Positions 1 through 9,554 of a DNA stretch of 64,000 nt are shown in pieces. The stretch lies in assembly GCF_014641615.1 (NCBI RefSeq), contig NZ_BMIB01000005.1:262150-326149 (forward strand), read 5' to 3'. A program made the position numbers and the translations under genes. The notes beneath the pieces were generated by a model. The model had not been told where the DNA came from and ran no database searches. It worked only from the letters and a program-made list of their open reading frames with translations. How positions within the stretch are numbered: position 1 is the first letter of the stretch; each line of letters begins with the position of its first letter. Source of the stretch: Filimonas zeae (lineage in GTDB: Bacteria > Bacteroidota > Bacteroidia > Chitinophagales > Chitinophagaceae).

Positions 1-1898
1 GCCTTATTGCCATAAAAAGCAATTCTGCCAGGGCCCCGCATGGCCGCATCTTTTATACGGGTTACCGGTTTAAGCAGTAAAGGCTTACTGATATCAAAGC
101 TCCACACCGTTTCTGCATTGTAAGCAGTTACATACAAATACTGCCCACGGATGGCCAACGCACAGGTACCTTTCAGTGCTACAGCATCAAACACCCGGGA
201 GGTAATAACAGGGTGCTGTTTATCTTTTATATCCACGGCTATTACAGAAGAGCCGGGCCCATACCCTGCCAGATACAACACTTCATTATGCACCAATGCA
301 GCAAAGGCACCATCACCGGTATGAAAGCTGCTGGCAACAACAGGTGCTGCCGGTTTACGCACATCCAGTATGTACAGCTTACTTTCAGAACTGTGCGTTA
401 CATAGGCATAACCCTCTTTTACTACCAGCTTTCTCAACCTTGTATAGTTTGAACGGTAATGCGGCAGATAGCTACCCTCGCCACCTACTTTCAGCGCAGA
501 TAATTTTACCGGCTGCCGTGGATTGGCAATGGAATACACACTTACCACAGCATTGGTCATGGACAACACATACAGATATTTGCCTTCCACCGCAACGCTG
601 AAAGCATCCAGAATATCCTTATCACGCAGTATACACACCGTTTCCGGCTTCCGTGGATTTCTATAGTCAATAACAGCTACGTTGTTGCCATCGCGGCAGG
701 GAATATAGGCATAGCCCTGGCTGGTAACAATGTCTTCAGGCTCTATCAGCGCGCGTATATCAACCAGTGAACCTATGATTTCTTTATCGGATAAAGCAAC
801 TGCCCGTTTATCGGTGATTACAGAAGCAGCGCCGTTGTAGCGCTCTAATGCTGAAGCAAGATTTTGTTTATGAAAAGCTTTGCGGATAATAAACCCTTTG
901 TTGGTACCCGCCAGCGTAATAACAGAATCAACAGTTTCCATACGGATGCCATGATCCAGCCAGTCGCCCGCAACAGTAGGCAGCGTATCCAGCAACACCC
1001 AGTTTTTACCGTAATCTGTAGTCAGGTATACCTGTCTGCCATCGGTATAGGTACCGTAGTAAGCTGCACCATAACCAATGCTTATAAAATCATCAGCAGC
1101 TCCCTGCAAATGCGCTACGGAATCCCACTCGTAGCCAAGGTTAGGACTGCGGTATACCGTACCTGCCTGGCTGGCCTGCAACAGTACACTCATGCCCAGG
1201 TACTCTGTAGCAAACAAAGCCGTATCCGTTAGTTGCTGCATTTTGTTCCAGGTAACACCATCGTCAATAGTTTTGTATACAGCACCGTGCCAGCCATTTA
1301 CTACAATGCCATTACCTGTTTGCTCCAGCCGGTACAAGGCATTGTGCGATATGGCTCCCATATCCTGCCAATGTTGCCCCTTATCGGTACTGCGGTATAC
1401 ATGCCCCCCATCTGAATCGGTATCCGTAACCAGTAAGCTTCCCTGTCTGGTATACATAATAGCATAAGACGCTGCATAGCGCTGCCGGTTTCTGTTGGCT
1501 GGTAACAGTGTTTTTAAATGCTTCCAGGTTACACCACCATCACGGGTGCCCCATACATCAGATAGCGCGGTAAGAATATAAAACTCGTTTCTGTTACCGG
1601 TTTCGGCAATACAGGTAATATCTATAGTAACCGGCTGTGCCAGAAAACGCCAGGAAATGCCTTTATCCTCACTGATGAAAAGCTTACCCCTGTTTACGCC
1701 CCTGCCTGCGCACAATACCGCCTCTTTATCCAGCTGGCGTATAGCATCTATGCGCCCGCCCGGGGCCACCTCCTGCACCGTCCAGCTTTTAAACACGCTT
1801 ACAATACTATCTCTGTTGCCGGGCAGGGCAGCGCGCTGCTGTGCAAACGACAACACGCATAGCGCCTGCAGCAATAGTAAAACAGATATCCTTTTCAT
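1..1898 (-). CDS. Secreted beta-propeller protein (BNR/YCF48-like plus LVIVD-like repeats), partial
   Basis: The reading frame runs from ATG at 1896-1898 to the window edge, giving at least 632 residues; the C-terminus lies outside. The first ~20 residues form a type I signal peptide (MKRISVLLLLQALCVLSFAQ). Residues ~60-320 hold repeated Asp-box-like stretches (SEDKGISWRF, TRDGGVTWKH, STDKGQHW, TIDDGVTWNK, TTDYGKNW), typical of BNR/YCF48 propellers. From ~370 onward the repeats change to LVIVD-like blades (VAVIDYRNPRKP, LYILDVRKPAAP, IAVDIKDKQHP, WSFDISKPL). It is the last gene visible of the sigma/FecR/SusC/SusD operon, 74 bp after susD, with a terminator-like hairpin in the gap. A role as a secreted or surface binding protein for the SusCD substrate is inference. 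A C-terminal type IX secretion signal could exist outside the window. Confidence 0.8.
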   Translation of the reverse strand, partial: MKRISVLLLLQALCVLSFAQQRAALPGNRDSIVSVFKSWTVQEVAPGGRIDAIRQLDKEAVLCAGRGVNRGKLFISEDKGISWRFLAQPVTIDITCIAETGNRNEFYILTALSDVWGTRDGGVTWKHLKTLLPANRNRQRYAASYAIMYTRQGSLLVTDTDSDGGHVYRSTDKGQHWQDMGAISHNALYRLEQTGNGIVVNGWHGAVYKTIDDGVTWNKMQQLTDTALFATEYLGMSVLLQASQAGTVYRSPNLGYEWDSVAHLQGAADDFISIGYGAAYYGTYTDGRQVYLTTDYGKNWVLLDTLPTVAGDWLDHGIRMETVDSVITLAGTNKGFIIRKAFHKQNLASALERYNGAASVITDKRAVALSDKEIIGSLVDIRALIEPEDIVTSQGYAYIPCRDGNNVAVIDYRNPRKPETVCILRDKDILDAFSVAVEGKYLYVLSMTNAVVSVYSIANPRQPVKLSALKVGGEGSYLPHYRSNYTRLRKLVVKEGYAYVTHSSESKLYILDVRKPAAPVVASSFHTGDGAFAALVHNEVLYLAGYGPGSSVIAVDIKDKQHPVITSRVFDAVALKGTCALAIRGQYLYVTAYNAETVWSFDISKPLLLKPVTRIKDAAMRGPGRIAFYGNK

Positions 1899-1918
1899 GA
1901 TATAACTTAAAAGTGATA

Positions 1919-1956
1919 GAAAAAGGGCTGACCCTGACGAAAGGCCAGCCCTTACA
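1919..1956 (-). terminator. Hairpin terminator after susD
   Basis: Minus-strand stem AAGGGCTG(g)CC with GG(g)TCAGCCCTT, followed by a T run. It lies between the susD stop and the start of the propeller gene, so it may reduce transcription of that gene relative to susCD. Confidence 0.55.
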
Positions 1957-1972
1957 CAAAACAAACGGAGTA

Positions 1973-3424
1973 CTATTGAGGTTGCCACCACATTTTATGG
2001 TTCATATTATCGTTACCCATGCGTTTAGCGGCATCCGTGTAATTAATGCGGTTAAGCGATTGCTCGCTCAACGGATACGGTATACGGGAAGGCACTTTAC
2101 CATCATTAACATTGGCAGGCCCGGCTGCCAGTAAAGGGTAACCTGTACGTCTGTATTCATTCCAGCCTTCCATACCTGTAAAGTACAGGGCAAAGAACTT
2201 CTGCAGATAAATCTTAGGCAAAGTACCGTCATACTTTACACCCGTCCGTTGCAGATAACTCTCTGCAAAGGGAGCGCCCCAGTAAGCAAAAGAAGCCTTG
2301 ATAGCATCATTGTATAAAGCAGTTGCATCACCGGAAAAATAGCCCATCTGTGCTGCTTCCGCCTTCAGAAAAAGCACCTCAGACCAGGTAAGCCATATAG
2401 CAGGCTCTGTGGGTGACTGAAACCGCGTGCCCAGGTAAGACTGAAAATTGTATCCGCCATTGTAGTTGGCCGATTCCGTAACGGGCAATGAATTGGGCAG
2501 ACCCACATACTGCGGATTGCTGGTGCCTGCACTGGCATTGGTAGGCCGGGCGAACTGAAACAAACGGCTATCGTTAAACTTCTTTAAAGAATCGACAATA
2601 AAGGCACTGACTGATTTATACTTAAAATCAAAGTCGCGCACATAAGCCGGCGCCAACGGATATACATCAGGCAGCCCACCGGAATAGCGGTACACGAAGT
2701 TATCATCGTTATTATCCATCATAGGATAATCGGCCGGGTTAGACAGCATAGTAGTGATATCACCCACCGCTGAAGGCATTTTACGACTTACGCGCATCAG
2801 CAAGCGCAGGCGCAGACTGTTTGTAAACTTAACCCAACGGCTGATGGTGCCTTTGTATACCGGATCGCCACTGTACAGCAATGTTTCTGCTGTATTGAAG
2901 GATTTGGATACCGATGCCAGTTCAGCCAGCATGCCTTTATACACTTCCTCCTGCGTATCATACTCAGGCGTATACTCCTGCTGACTAATGGCCTTGCCCG
3001 ATTCGCTATAAGGTATATCGCCATAGGTATCGGTTAGCACGGAATAGATATACACTTTCACTACCCGTGCAATGGCTTTGTAATTGGTAAGTCCCTGCCC
3101 TTTATCACTCATAGCAATAATATCATCCAGATCGCGCATGCGGTTATACAAAGCCCATATACCGTTAGAGTTGGCAGGCTGTAGTTTAAAGCGCTGTACT
3201 TCTGTAAACGTATTATTCATACAGGTGTACTGGATCAACTCATTATTCAGCTCAAAGGCATTGTTCACCAGCGTATTGGAAGTATTATAAATTATCTGAG
3301 GCAATACCACACCCGGGTTTACTGTAACAGGTACATTAGGGTTGGTATTATCCACTTTTGTACAGGCCGGAGCAACCATTGCTATAGCCAGCATTATTTT
3401 TATCAATCGCATAGTACTTGCCAT
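1973..3424 (-). CDS. SusD/RagB-family nutrient-binding outer-membrane lipoprotein
   Basis: A 483-residue protein of the SusD-like family (SusD_2 type). It would sit on the cell surface as the lid of the SusC channel and bind an oligosaccharide or peptide. The N-terminus has a hydrophobic stretch ending in a lipobox (MVAPAC) with the lipidated Cys at residue 21. The body is TPR-like alpha-helical, with recognisable family features such as ANSNGIWALYNRMRDLDDI, YGDIPYSESGKA and the C-terminal GMEGWNEYRRTGYP and RIPYP. Two ATGs are possible: 3424, directly after the susC stop codon, or 3412 (MRLIKIM), which gives a more usual signal peptide. The substrate cannot be told from sequence; no glycoside hydrolase or peptidase is adjacent. 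Confidence 0.92.
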   Translation of the reverse strand: MASTMRLIKIMLAIAMVAPACTKVDNTNPNVPVTVNPGVVLPQIIYNTSNTLVNNAFELNNELIQYTCMNNTFTEVQRFKLQPANSNGIWALYNRMRDLDDIIAMSDKGQGLTNYKAIARVVKVYIYSVLTDTYGDIPYSESGKAISQQEYTPEYDTQEEVYKGMLAELASVSKSFNTAETLLYSGDPVYKGTISRWVKFTNSLRLRLLMRVSRKMPSAVGDITTMLSNPADYPMMDNNDDNFVYRYSGGLPDVYPLAPAYVRDFDFKYKSVSAFIVDSLKKFNDSRLFQFARPTNASAGTSNPQYVGLPNSLPVTESANYNGGYNFQSYLGTRFQSPTEPAIWLTWSEVLFLKAEAAQMGYFSGDATALYNDAIKASFAYWGAPFAESYLQRTGVKYDGTLPKIYLQKFFALYFTGMEGWNEYRRTGYPLLAAGPANVNDGKVPSRIPYPLSEQSLNRINYTDAAKRMGNDNMNHKMWWQPQ

Positions 3425-6400
3425 TTAGAAAGTAATTTTTAAATCAACACCCATACTTATGGAAGAAGGAATCTGGGCATTCTCAATACCCGGCACCACT
3501 GTTCCGCCAGAAACAAAGGAAGTTTCAGGATCTATGCCGGGTGCCTTAGTGAACAATAACAGATTGCGGCCTGTGAGGCTTAATTGTGCAGATTGTATCC
3601 ATTTAGTGTTAAGCCACTTTGCAGGAATACGGTAGGCCAGCACCACCTCACGTAGTTTTACGTAGGTAGCATTAAAAGTGCTGGATTCCACATTGGGGCG
3701 CTTATAATAGCCTCTGTAGTAAGTATAAGCAGCTACACGTTCTGTATTGGCAGAATAGGTTTTTCCGTCGGCATTTAGCACCACGCCATCACCTACAATA
3801 CCTTCTTCTCTACCCGGCAGTGTATTAGCCAGACTTCCGGCTTCCGTGCCTGTTACATAAGTAAACGAATAGATCTTTCCACCAAACTTACCATCGAACA
3901 GGAAGTTGAATACCCAGTTCTTATACTGAAAGCTGTTGCGTATGCCACCTATCCAATCCGGGTTGTAGTTACCCAGGTTAAGTGTATTGGTGGTAAACAC
4001 CGGCACTCCGCCTTTATATACTACTTTTCCTTCTTCATTTCTCAGTAAGCCTACACCATAAATATCTCCCATTCTGCCACCTACACGGGCTTCAATAGTA
4101 GCCCCCTGCGCGCTGGCCATTACATAGCTTTCTACACCATCAGCCAGTTCTACCACTTTACTTCTGTTTGCAGAAGCATTCAGGGTAACATCCCATACCA
4201 GTTTACTTTTTACAGGTGTAACGGTTAAGCTGGCTTCCCATCCCTTGTTCTCAATTTTGCCGGCATTCATCACCTTGGCACCATAGGTAGTAGCTGAGGA
4301 TAAAGGGCTTCTTAATATCTGGTTTTTGCTGGAAGCGGAATACCAGGTAAGATCCAGCGCTACACGGTTATTCAACAGCTTCAGTTCAGTACCCAGTTCC
4401 AGAGAAGTGGTAATTTCAGGTTTCAGGTCTTTATTAGGTATTACAGATGGCAGTCCGGCACCTCCGGGCAATGCGCTGTATTCGTAATAAGCGCTGGTTT
4501 GGTAAGGGTCTGTATCGTTACCCACCTGTGCATAAGAAGCACGCAATTTCCAGTAATTCAACCCATGCGGTTTCCATTTCAGCACTTCTGTCATCAACGC
4601 ACTTAAAGAAGCAGATGGGTAGAAGTAAGAGTTATTGCCTTTGGGTAAGGTAGACGACCAGTCGTTACGGGCGGTCAGTTGCAGAAACAGCATATTATCA
4701 TAACCAATATCTGCCATACCATACAAACTGTTCACTCCCTTTGCGGTATTCAACTCATCTACAATAGGCCGGCCAGAGGCGTTACCCAGATTGTATACAT
4801 TGGGTATTACCAGCCCATTGGCAGTAACGGTATTGCTGCTGGTATTGATTTGAAGATTATTACCACCCGCATTGGCTGTTAAGGTGAATTTACCCAATCC
4901 TTTCAACGGTGTATACGTAAACAGGAAATCGGAGTTACGTTCAAAATAGTTCAGATCCTGACGTCTGTACAAACCATTTATTGCCACCACAGAACCGATC
5001 GGACGCTGTGATGCCCTGTTTTCTCCGGAGTAATCAATACCCGTTCTCACCATCAGAATCAACTGAGGCAGTATGCTGTAGCTGAAGAAAACATTCCCGA
5101 ACAAGCGGTTTCTTTTCATGCCGTTCAACTGCTCGTACATGGTCATATAAGGGTTATCGCCCCAGGTAAAGTAGTAGTTCTGTTTAATACCTTCCTGCCC
5201 CTTTATCCAGTAATCTCTAAACCAGTCCATGGTAGCATTCCGCTCTGTCCAGATAAAATTATAGGTGGGCGATGCGCCGCCATAGCCTATTACCGGCAGG
5301 TTATCGCTGGTACTGTTGATATAGTTAACGTTGGCATTAAAGCTGAGTTGTGACGACAGGTTAATTACACTGTTCAGGTTAAACTGATGCCTGTGCAATT
5401 CAGTATTGGGCATAATACCCGTTTGGTTATAGTTATTATAAGAAGCCCTGAAACTGCCCCAGTCTGCCGATTTCTGTAATGAAAAACCATTCATCAGTGT
5501 GCGACCGGTACCATAAAAGTCCTTCACATTATCAGGATAAGCCTGCCAGGGAATAGCCACACGATTACCATTGGCATCTAAAGGCGATCCAAACTGTATA
5601 AAACGCTGGCCATTGAAACGGGCGCCCCAGTTGTGTCCGGAGTTAGACGTGTTAGGCCCATCAGGCCCATCACCATAAGAATAGTATTTTAACCCAACAC
5701 CTGTACCACCGCCATATTCATTCTGAAAATCAGGCGTCTTTAACACACTTTCAAAAGCAACGTTACTGTTTACAGAAACACCTAAACGATTGCTGGCTGA
5801 TGCCTTTTTGGTTTTGATAATGATAACGCCGTTGGCAGCACGGGAGCCATATAAGGCTGCCGCATTGGGGCCTTTCATAATACTGATAGAAGCAATATCA
5901 TCCGGGTTAATTTCTGCACCGCCACTGCCGTAGTCGATAGACAGATCACTGGTTGTTCCCGTACCCAGGTTGTTGTTGATGGGAACACCATCCACTACCA
6001 CCATGGCAATATTCTTATTGATGTTCAGTGAAGATTCGCCCCTGAGCACAATACGGTTAGAGCCTGCAAGCCCGCCGGAAACCTGCGTCATATTCAAACC
6101 AGCTACCCTGCCCTGTAGTCCACTCAGCATGTTACCGCCTTTGGCAGTATTCATATCTTCTCTCACTTCCTGCACCGCATAACCCAGTCGCTTTTTTTCT
6201 TTAGCAATACCCAGCGAAGTAATCACCACTTCATCCAGATTTTTATCCAGCGGCTTTAGCTTCACCAGCAGCGAGTTGTTCTCGCCCTTCTTTATTTCTA
6301 TACCTGCCACCACATCAGGCTGGTAATTCACATGCCTGAAATAGAGATCGTATTTAACGCCACTTTTCAAACCACTTACATTAAAAGCACCGGCCTCATT

Positions 6401-6595
6401 ACTACTGGCATTATGCGCTTTATCCAACTTGTTTACAGGCTTTATTTCAACGGCCACGCCCTCCACAGGCGTTCCGGATTCATCCATAATAACGCCTCTT
6501 ATACTACCCTCCTGGGCAAAGACATGCCCGGGCAGCAGAAGCCCTGTAAGCAGTAGCAGCACAAATGCCACTTTCATATACTGTAAATATTTCAT
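3425..6595 (-). CDS. SusC/RagA-family TonB-linked outer-membrane transporter
   Basis: TonB-dependent importer of about 1056 residues, working with the SusD lipoprotein encoded next to it. Start chosen at 6595 (MKYLQYMKV) because it begins a clean signal peptide ending HVFAQ; an upstream in-frame ATG at 6646 would add 17 non-signal residues. The mature protein starts directly with a carboxypeptidase-regulatory-like beta-sandwich (~30-115), then a TonB-box-like stretch (DEVVITSLG), the plug with the SusC signatures VVVDGVPINN and GPNAAALYGSRAANGVI, then a 22-strand-type barrel ending in ITF. No STN domain is seen before the beta-sandwich, although the operon encodes a FecR protein. The susD ATG follows the stop codon without a gap. 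Confidence 0.95.
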   Translation of the reverse strand: MKYLQYMKVAFVLLLLTGLLLPGHVFAQEGSIRGVIMDESGTPVEGVAVEIKPVNKLDKAHNASSNEAGAFNVSGLKSGVKYDLYFRHVNYQPDVVAGIEIKKGENNSLLVKLKPLDKNLDEVVITSLGIAKEKKRLGYAVQEVREDMNTAKGGNMLSGLQGRVAGLNMTQVSGGLAGSNRIVLRGESSLNINKNIAMVVVDGVPINNNLGTGTTSDLSIDYGSGGAEINPDDIASISIMKGPNAAALYGSRAANGVIIIKTKKASASNRLGVSVNSNVAFESVLKTPDFQNEYGGGTGVGLKYYSYGDGPDGPNTSNSGHNWGARFNGQRFIQFGSPLDANGNRVAIPWQAYPDNVKDFYGTGRTLMNGFSLQKSADWGSFRASYNNYNQTGIMPNTELHRHQFNLNSVINLSSQLSFNANVNYINSTSDNLPVIGYGGASPTYNFIWTERNATMDWFRDYWIKGQEGIKQNYYFTWGDNPYMTMYEQLNGMKRNRLFGNVFFSYSILPQLILMVRTGIDYSGENRASQRPIGSVVAINGLYRRQDLNYFERNSDFLFTYTPLKGLGKFTLTANAGGNNLQINTSSNTVTANGLVIPNVYNLGNASGRPIVDELNTAKGVNSLYGMADIGYDNMLFLQLTARNDWSSTLPKGNNSYFYPSASLSALMTEVLKWKPHGLNYWKLRASYAQVGNDTDPYQTSAYYEYSALPGGAGLPSVIPNKDLKPEITTSLELGTELKLLNNRVALDLTWYSASSKNQILRSPLSSATTYGAKVMNAGKIENKGWEASLTVTPVKSKLVWDVTLNASANRSKVVELADGVESYVMASAQGATIEARVGGRMGDIYGVGLLRNEEGKVVYKGGVPVFTTNTLNLGNYNPDWIGGIRNSFQYKNWVFNFLFDGKFGGKIYSFTYVTGTEAGSLANTLPGREEGIVGDGVVLNADGKTYSANTERVAAYTYYRGYYKRPNVESSTFNATYVKLREVVLAYRIPAKWLNTKWIQSAQLSLTGRNLLLFTKAPGIDPETSFVSGGTVVPGIENAQIPSSISMGVDLKITF

Positions 6596-6668
6596 GATAT
6601 TATTGTTTGGGCAATAGGTATCCTGCACACGCCCGGGTGTGTACAATCAACCAATATGTTCTTATGAT

Positions 6669-7703
6669 TTACTTTCTGATGATAAAGCCTTGTTCGCTGG
6701 TTTGTACATCCAGATTATTAATACCGGCTATTACACGCAACACTGCATCCAGACGCTCCTGCTCACCAAACGCACCGGTAAACATCATTCCTGCCACGTC
6801 TGCCTTGTTAAATCTGATAACCACTTTATACTTTGTCTGCAACACTTTAAACACCTGCTCCAATGGCATCTGCCTGAAAGACAATCCTGCAATGGCAGCA
6901 GCCTTTTCTGTTTCTTTCGATGGCTTAAGCGCTACCCGTTCAGTCTGCTCTCTGTATGGCCGAACAGTCAATGCAACATTCTTATAATGTACCGCCTGTT
7001 CACCAGGTGAGAGATATACCAGCTGCGCCTGCGCATCTGTATAATTATGTACACTTACCTTACCGTTCAGCAATCTTACCGTAGTGCTATCGCCTTTTTC
7101 CCATACCTCAAACACAGTTCCCAGCGCAGTAGTTGCCACATGCGTACTATACACTACAAAAGGCAGTTGCCTGTTTTGCTTTACGGTAAAACAACCTTTT
7201 CCCAAAAGATGCAAATGCCGTTCAGTAACGTTATACCCTGCTTTAAAACGCAGCGTACTTCCTGCATATAACAACACTCCACTACCATCAGGCAGGGTAA
7301 AGTTTTTGTTTACATCGCCTGCTTCAATTACCTGCTCTGCTACCGCAGTCTGTTGCTGTCCGGCAGCTGAATGCCGGTTGCTGTTATACAGATAGTTCAC
7401 CGCCAGCACCAGCCCGGCAAATACTGCCGCTGCCGCTATTGTTCTCAACCATCGCACTACCCCCACGCTGTTGCTGGCAGCTTTAGCTGGCAACGCTTTC
7501 ATGCTGGCATCAATCAGTCTTTTAATGCGCTCCTGGTCAAATACAGGAGCAGCATTTTCTTCTTCGCCTGCCACAGTAGCCTGCAGCCATTGATCCCGTA
7601 AATGAGGTTCCTGCTGATCCAGCTGCTTCAACAACTCTTTCAGTTCTTCCACAGAAGCTGATCCGGCCAGAGACTTTTGTATAAGTATCGATATATCCTG
7701 CAT
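6669..7703 (-). CDS. FecR-family anti-sigma factor (DUF4974 C-terminal)
   Basis: 344 residues: a cytoplasmic N-terminal part (1-80) that should hold the ECF sigma factor, one membrane helix (~84-105, WLRTIAAAAVFAGLVLAV), a periplasmic FecR domain (~120-225, with FTLPDGSGVLLYAGSTLRF, a family hallmark) and a C-terminal STN-like DUF4974 domain (~265-344, GLSFRQMPLEQVFKVLQ). It lies 59 bp after the sigma gene and 73 bp before susC. In known Bacteroidota systems such a protein releases the sigma factor when the outer-membrane transporter is occupied; here the transporter has no visible STN domain, so the signal route is open. Confidence 0.93.
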   Translation of the reverse strand: MQDISILIQKSLAGSASVEELKELLKQLDQQEPHLRDQWLQATVAGEEENAAPVFDQERIKRLIDASMKALPAKAASNSVGVVRWLRTIAAAAVFAGLVLAVNYLYNSNRHSAAGQQQTAVAEQVIEAGDVNKNFTLPDGSGVLLYAGSTLRFKAGYNVTERHLHLLGKGCFTVKQNRQLPFVVYSTHVATTALGTVFEVWEKGDSTTVRLLNGKVSVHNYTDAQAQLVYLSPGEQAVHYKNVALTVRPYREQTERVALKPSKETEKAAAIAGLSFRQMPLEQVFKVLQTKYKVVIRFNKADVAGMMFTGAFGEQERLDAVLRVIAGINNLDVQTSEQGFIIRK

Positions 7704-7762
7704 GTCTGTTCTAAAATGTCGGGGAATAAAAAAAGAGGGGCGCCTGGTATGTTACCAAAACA

Positions 7763-8359
7763 TTAAGAAGTGGCATTCGCAGAGTAGAGGGTAAGCAACG
7801 CATATACCAGCAAATCTGTTTGTAAGGCCTGCCTTCTGAGAAGCCCCATGGCAGATTTTACATAATCCTTTACAGTATCCTCCGAAACACCCAGCAATAC
7901 AGCCGCTTCCTGGTAAGACTTTCCTTCCATCTTACACAGTTCAAAAGCCTGCTTTTTACGGGCAGGAAGCAGATTAACGGCTTTGTGCAGCAGCGTCATC
8001 TTTTGCATATAGGTTTCCGATACCGTTTCCGTTTCTGTAATATCCGGAATATCGGCGGGCAATTCGCCCATATCTTTTAGCCTGTCGCGTGCAATAGCGC
8101 GAAGCCTATTCATAGTCAGATAAAAACTGGTAGAAAACAACCATCCATCCACGGTTTGCTCCTCAGCCAGCCGGTGACGACTCTCCCATAATTTCAAAAA
8201 AACGGACTGTAGTAAGTCTTCCGCATCCTGCTGCCGGGGAAGCAGCCTGAAAATATTTCTGAAAACAGCGGCACTATACTGATCATACAATTGCTGAAAC
8301 ACAGTTTCATCTCCATTGCGGAGCGCCTGTATCAGTTCATTGTTATCGAGGGTAGTCAT
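7763..8359 (-). CDS. ECF RNA polymerase sigma factor
   Basis: About 198 residues from ATG 8359 (MTTLDNNELIQ); an upstream ATG at 8410 is possible but adds unlike residues. Region 2 is seen as FQQLYDQYSAAVFRNIF and AEDLLQSVFLKLW, region 4 as LLPARKKQAFELCKMEGKSY with the helix-turn-helix VSEDTVKDYVKSA. It is the first gene of the sigma-fecR-susC-susD operon and should direct transcription of it, held inactive by the FecR protein. A TAATTTTG sequence at 8368-8375 (minus strand) could be a -7 box with a very short leader, but no well-spaced -33 box was found. Confidence 0.93.
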   Translation of the reverse strand: MTTLDNNELIQALRNGDETVFQQLYDQYSAAVFRNIFRLLPRQQDAEDLLQSVFLKLWESRHRLAEEQTVDGWLFSTSFYLTMNRLRAIARDRLKDMGELPADIPDITETETVSETYMQKMTLLHKAVNLLPARKKQAFELCKMEGKSYQEAAVLLGVSEDTVKDYVKSAMGLLRRQALQTDLLVYALLTLYSANATS

Positions 8360-8447
8360 TACGCTGCCAAAATTATAAAGGCTGCTGATGTTCTGCCCGC
8401 AAATAGGCATTAAGAAAATGTGAATAGAACCAGGCAGGTTATAAACG

Positions 8448-8480
8448 AAAAAAGGATAACATTTCTGCTATCCTTTTTTT
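8448..8480 (-). terminator. Terminator after tRNA-Pro
   Basis: Minus-strand stem AAAAAAGGATA/TATCCTTTTTT with a 10-nt loop, 9 bp after the tRNA-Pro 3' end, followed by a T run. It separates the tRNA from the sigma operon. Confidence 0.75.
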
Positions 8481-8488
8481 CTTTCAAG

Positions 8489-8562
8489 TCGGGAGGACAG
8501 GATTCGAACCTGCGACCCCCTGGTCCCAAACCAGGTATTCTACCGGGCTGAACTACCTCCCG
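8489..8562 (-). tRNA. tRNA-Pro (TGG)
   Basis: A 74-nt cloverleaf on the minus strand. Acceptor stem CGGGAGG pairs with CCTCCCG, the discriminator base is A, the T arm contains GGTTCGAATCC, and the anticodon loop TTTGGGA gives anticodon TGG. CCA is not encoded. Confidence 0.97.
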
Positions 8563-8614
8563 AACTTTCTTACTTTGTCAGCTCCTTTCGTTGCGTTCAT
8601 TCGTAAGTGGGGTG

Positions 8615-8645
8615 CAAAAGTAAGAATTAGTTTGATACCTCCAAA
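8615..8645 (-). promoter_or_regulatory. Bacteroidota-type promoter of tRNA-Pro
   Basis: On the minus strand TTTG (8642-8645) is followed after 19 bp by TACTTTTG (8615-8622), an exact match to the TTTG/TAnnTTTG form. It lies about 53 bp before the tRNA 5' end. Confidence 0.8.
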
Positions 8646-8651
8646 TCTTTT

Positions 8652-9512
8652 TCAAGTTTTTTTTCGCTTTGCTATTGAAACTCCGGCAATTACCATCAAA
8701 GCACCCACAATTGCATACACCGTCACCTTCTCCCGCAACAGCCAAACCGCCAGCACATACCCCAGCACCGGCGTTACAAAAAGCCACATCCCGGCCTTTA
8801 CCGCATCTTTATGCAGCAAATGCAGCCATAAGCCATAGGCAATAACAGAAACAGGTATCACCAGCCAGCCGAGCGACCAGTAAAAATTGCTGTCAGCCAC
8901 CAGGTAAATATTATGCCGGTTCAAAAAAGCCAGCGGAATCAGCAACAAGCCCCCGATAGCGGTTTGCCAGGCATTAATTACCAAACGCGGCAATTCCAGC
9001 TTAATACCGGCGTAATAGGTGCTGCCGGTAGCCAGGGCCACCTGCCCCAGCAACAATATGACTATACCACCAATGGTAGCGTGACTGTTCTGCAAATTAG
9101 GAATGGCTGCTACAGCCAGGCCGGCCATAGCCAGGCCAATACCCAACCACTCTTTCCGCAAAACGGGGCGTTTTAGCCAAATGGCAGACAAAAGAATAAT
9201 CACCAGTGGCGGCATGGCATTAAACAGACTTACCAGCCCCGCACTCACCATTTTAACGGCAATTACAAAAGCCGCTATATACAGCGTGATATTCAGCAAC
9301 CCCAGAATAAACAGGTGCTTAAACTCTTTTTTAGTGGGCAACCGGAACTTTCCTGCCCGGATAACATATACAAAACCAGTGAGCAGGCCACCCACCAGCA
9401 AAAACCGGATACAGGCCAGCAATAAGGGTTCTACAGAACGGATTCCAAACTTAGTGGCGGCGGTAGCCGACGCCCACAATATGGCGAATAATACGCCTTC
9501 TGCTATTTCCAT
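8652..9512 (-). CDS. EamA/DMT-superfamily transporter
   Basis: 286 residues with about ten hydrophobic helices arranged as two EamA repeats, as in drug/metabolite exporters. The first repeat begins EIAEGVLFAILWASATAATKF, the second near residue 145 (TIGGIVILLLGQVALATGS). The C-terminus is basic (AKRKKT), consistent with a cytoplasmic end. The substrate is unknown. It is a single gene between the giant-protein operon and tRNA-Pro, with its own promoter. Confidence 0.9.
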   Translation of the reverse strand: MEIAEGVLFAILWASATAATKFGIRSVEPLLLACIRFLLVGGLLTGFVYVIRAGKFRLPTKKEFKHLFILGLLNITLYIAAFVIAVKMVSAGLVSLFNAMPPLVIILLSAIWLKRPVLRKEWLGIGLAMAGLAVAAIPNLQNSHATIGGIVILLLGQVALATGSTYYAGIKLELPRLVINAWQTAIGGLLLIPLAFLNRHNIYLVADSNFYWSLGWLVIPVSVIAYGLWLHLLHKDAVKAGMWLFVTPVLGYVLAVWLLREKVTVYAIVGALMVIAGVSIAKRKKT

Positions 9513-9539
9513 ACTACCCCGGGGTTGTTAAAGGGGCAG

Positions 9540-9547
9540 CAAAGGTA
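9540..9547 (-). promoter_or_regulatory. Candidate -7 box of the EamA gene
   Basis: TACCTTTG on the minus strand, 28 bp before the EamA ATG, fits TAnnTTTG. The -33 side is weak (TTCTG), so only the -7 element is reported. Confidence 0.5.
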
Positions 9548-9554
9548 CGTTGTC

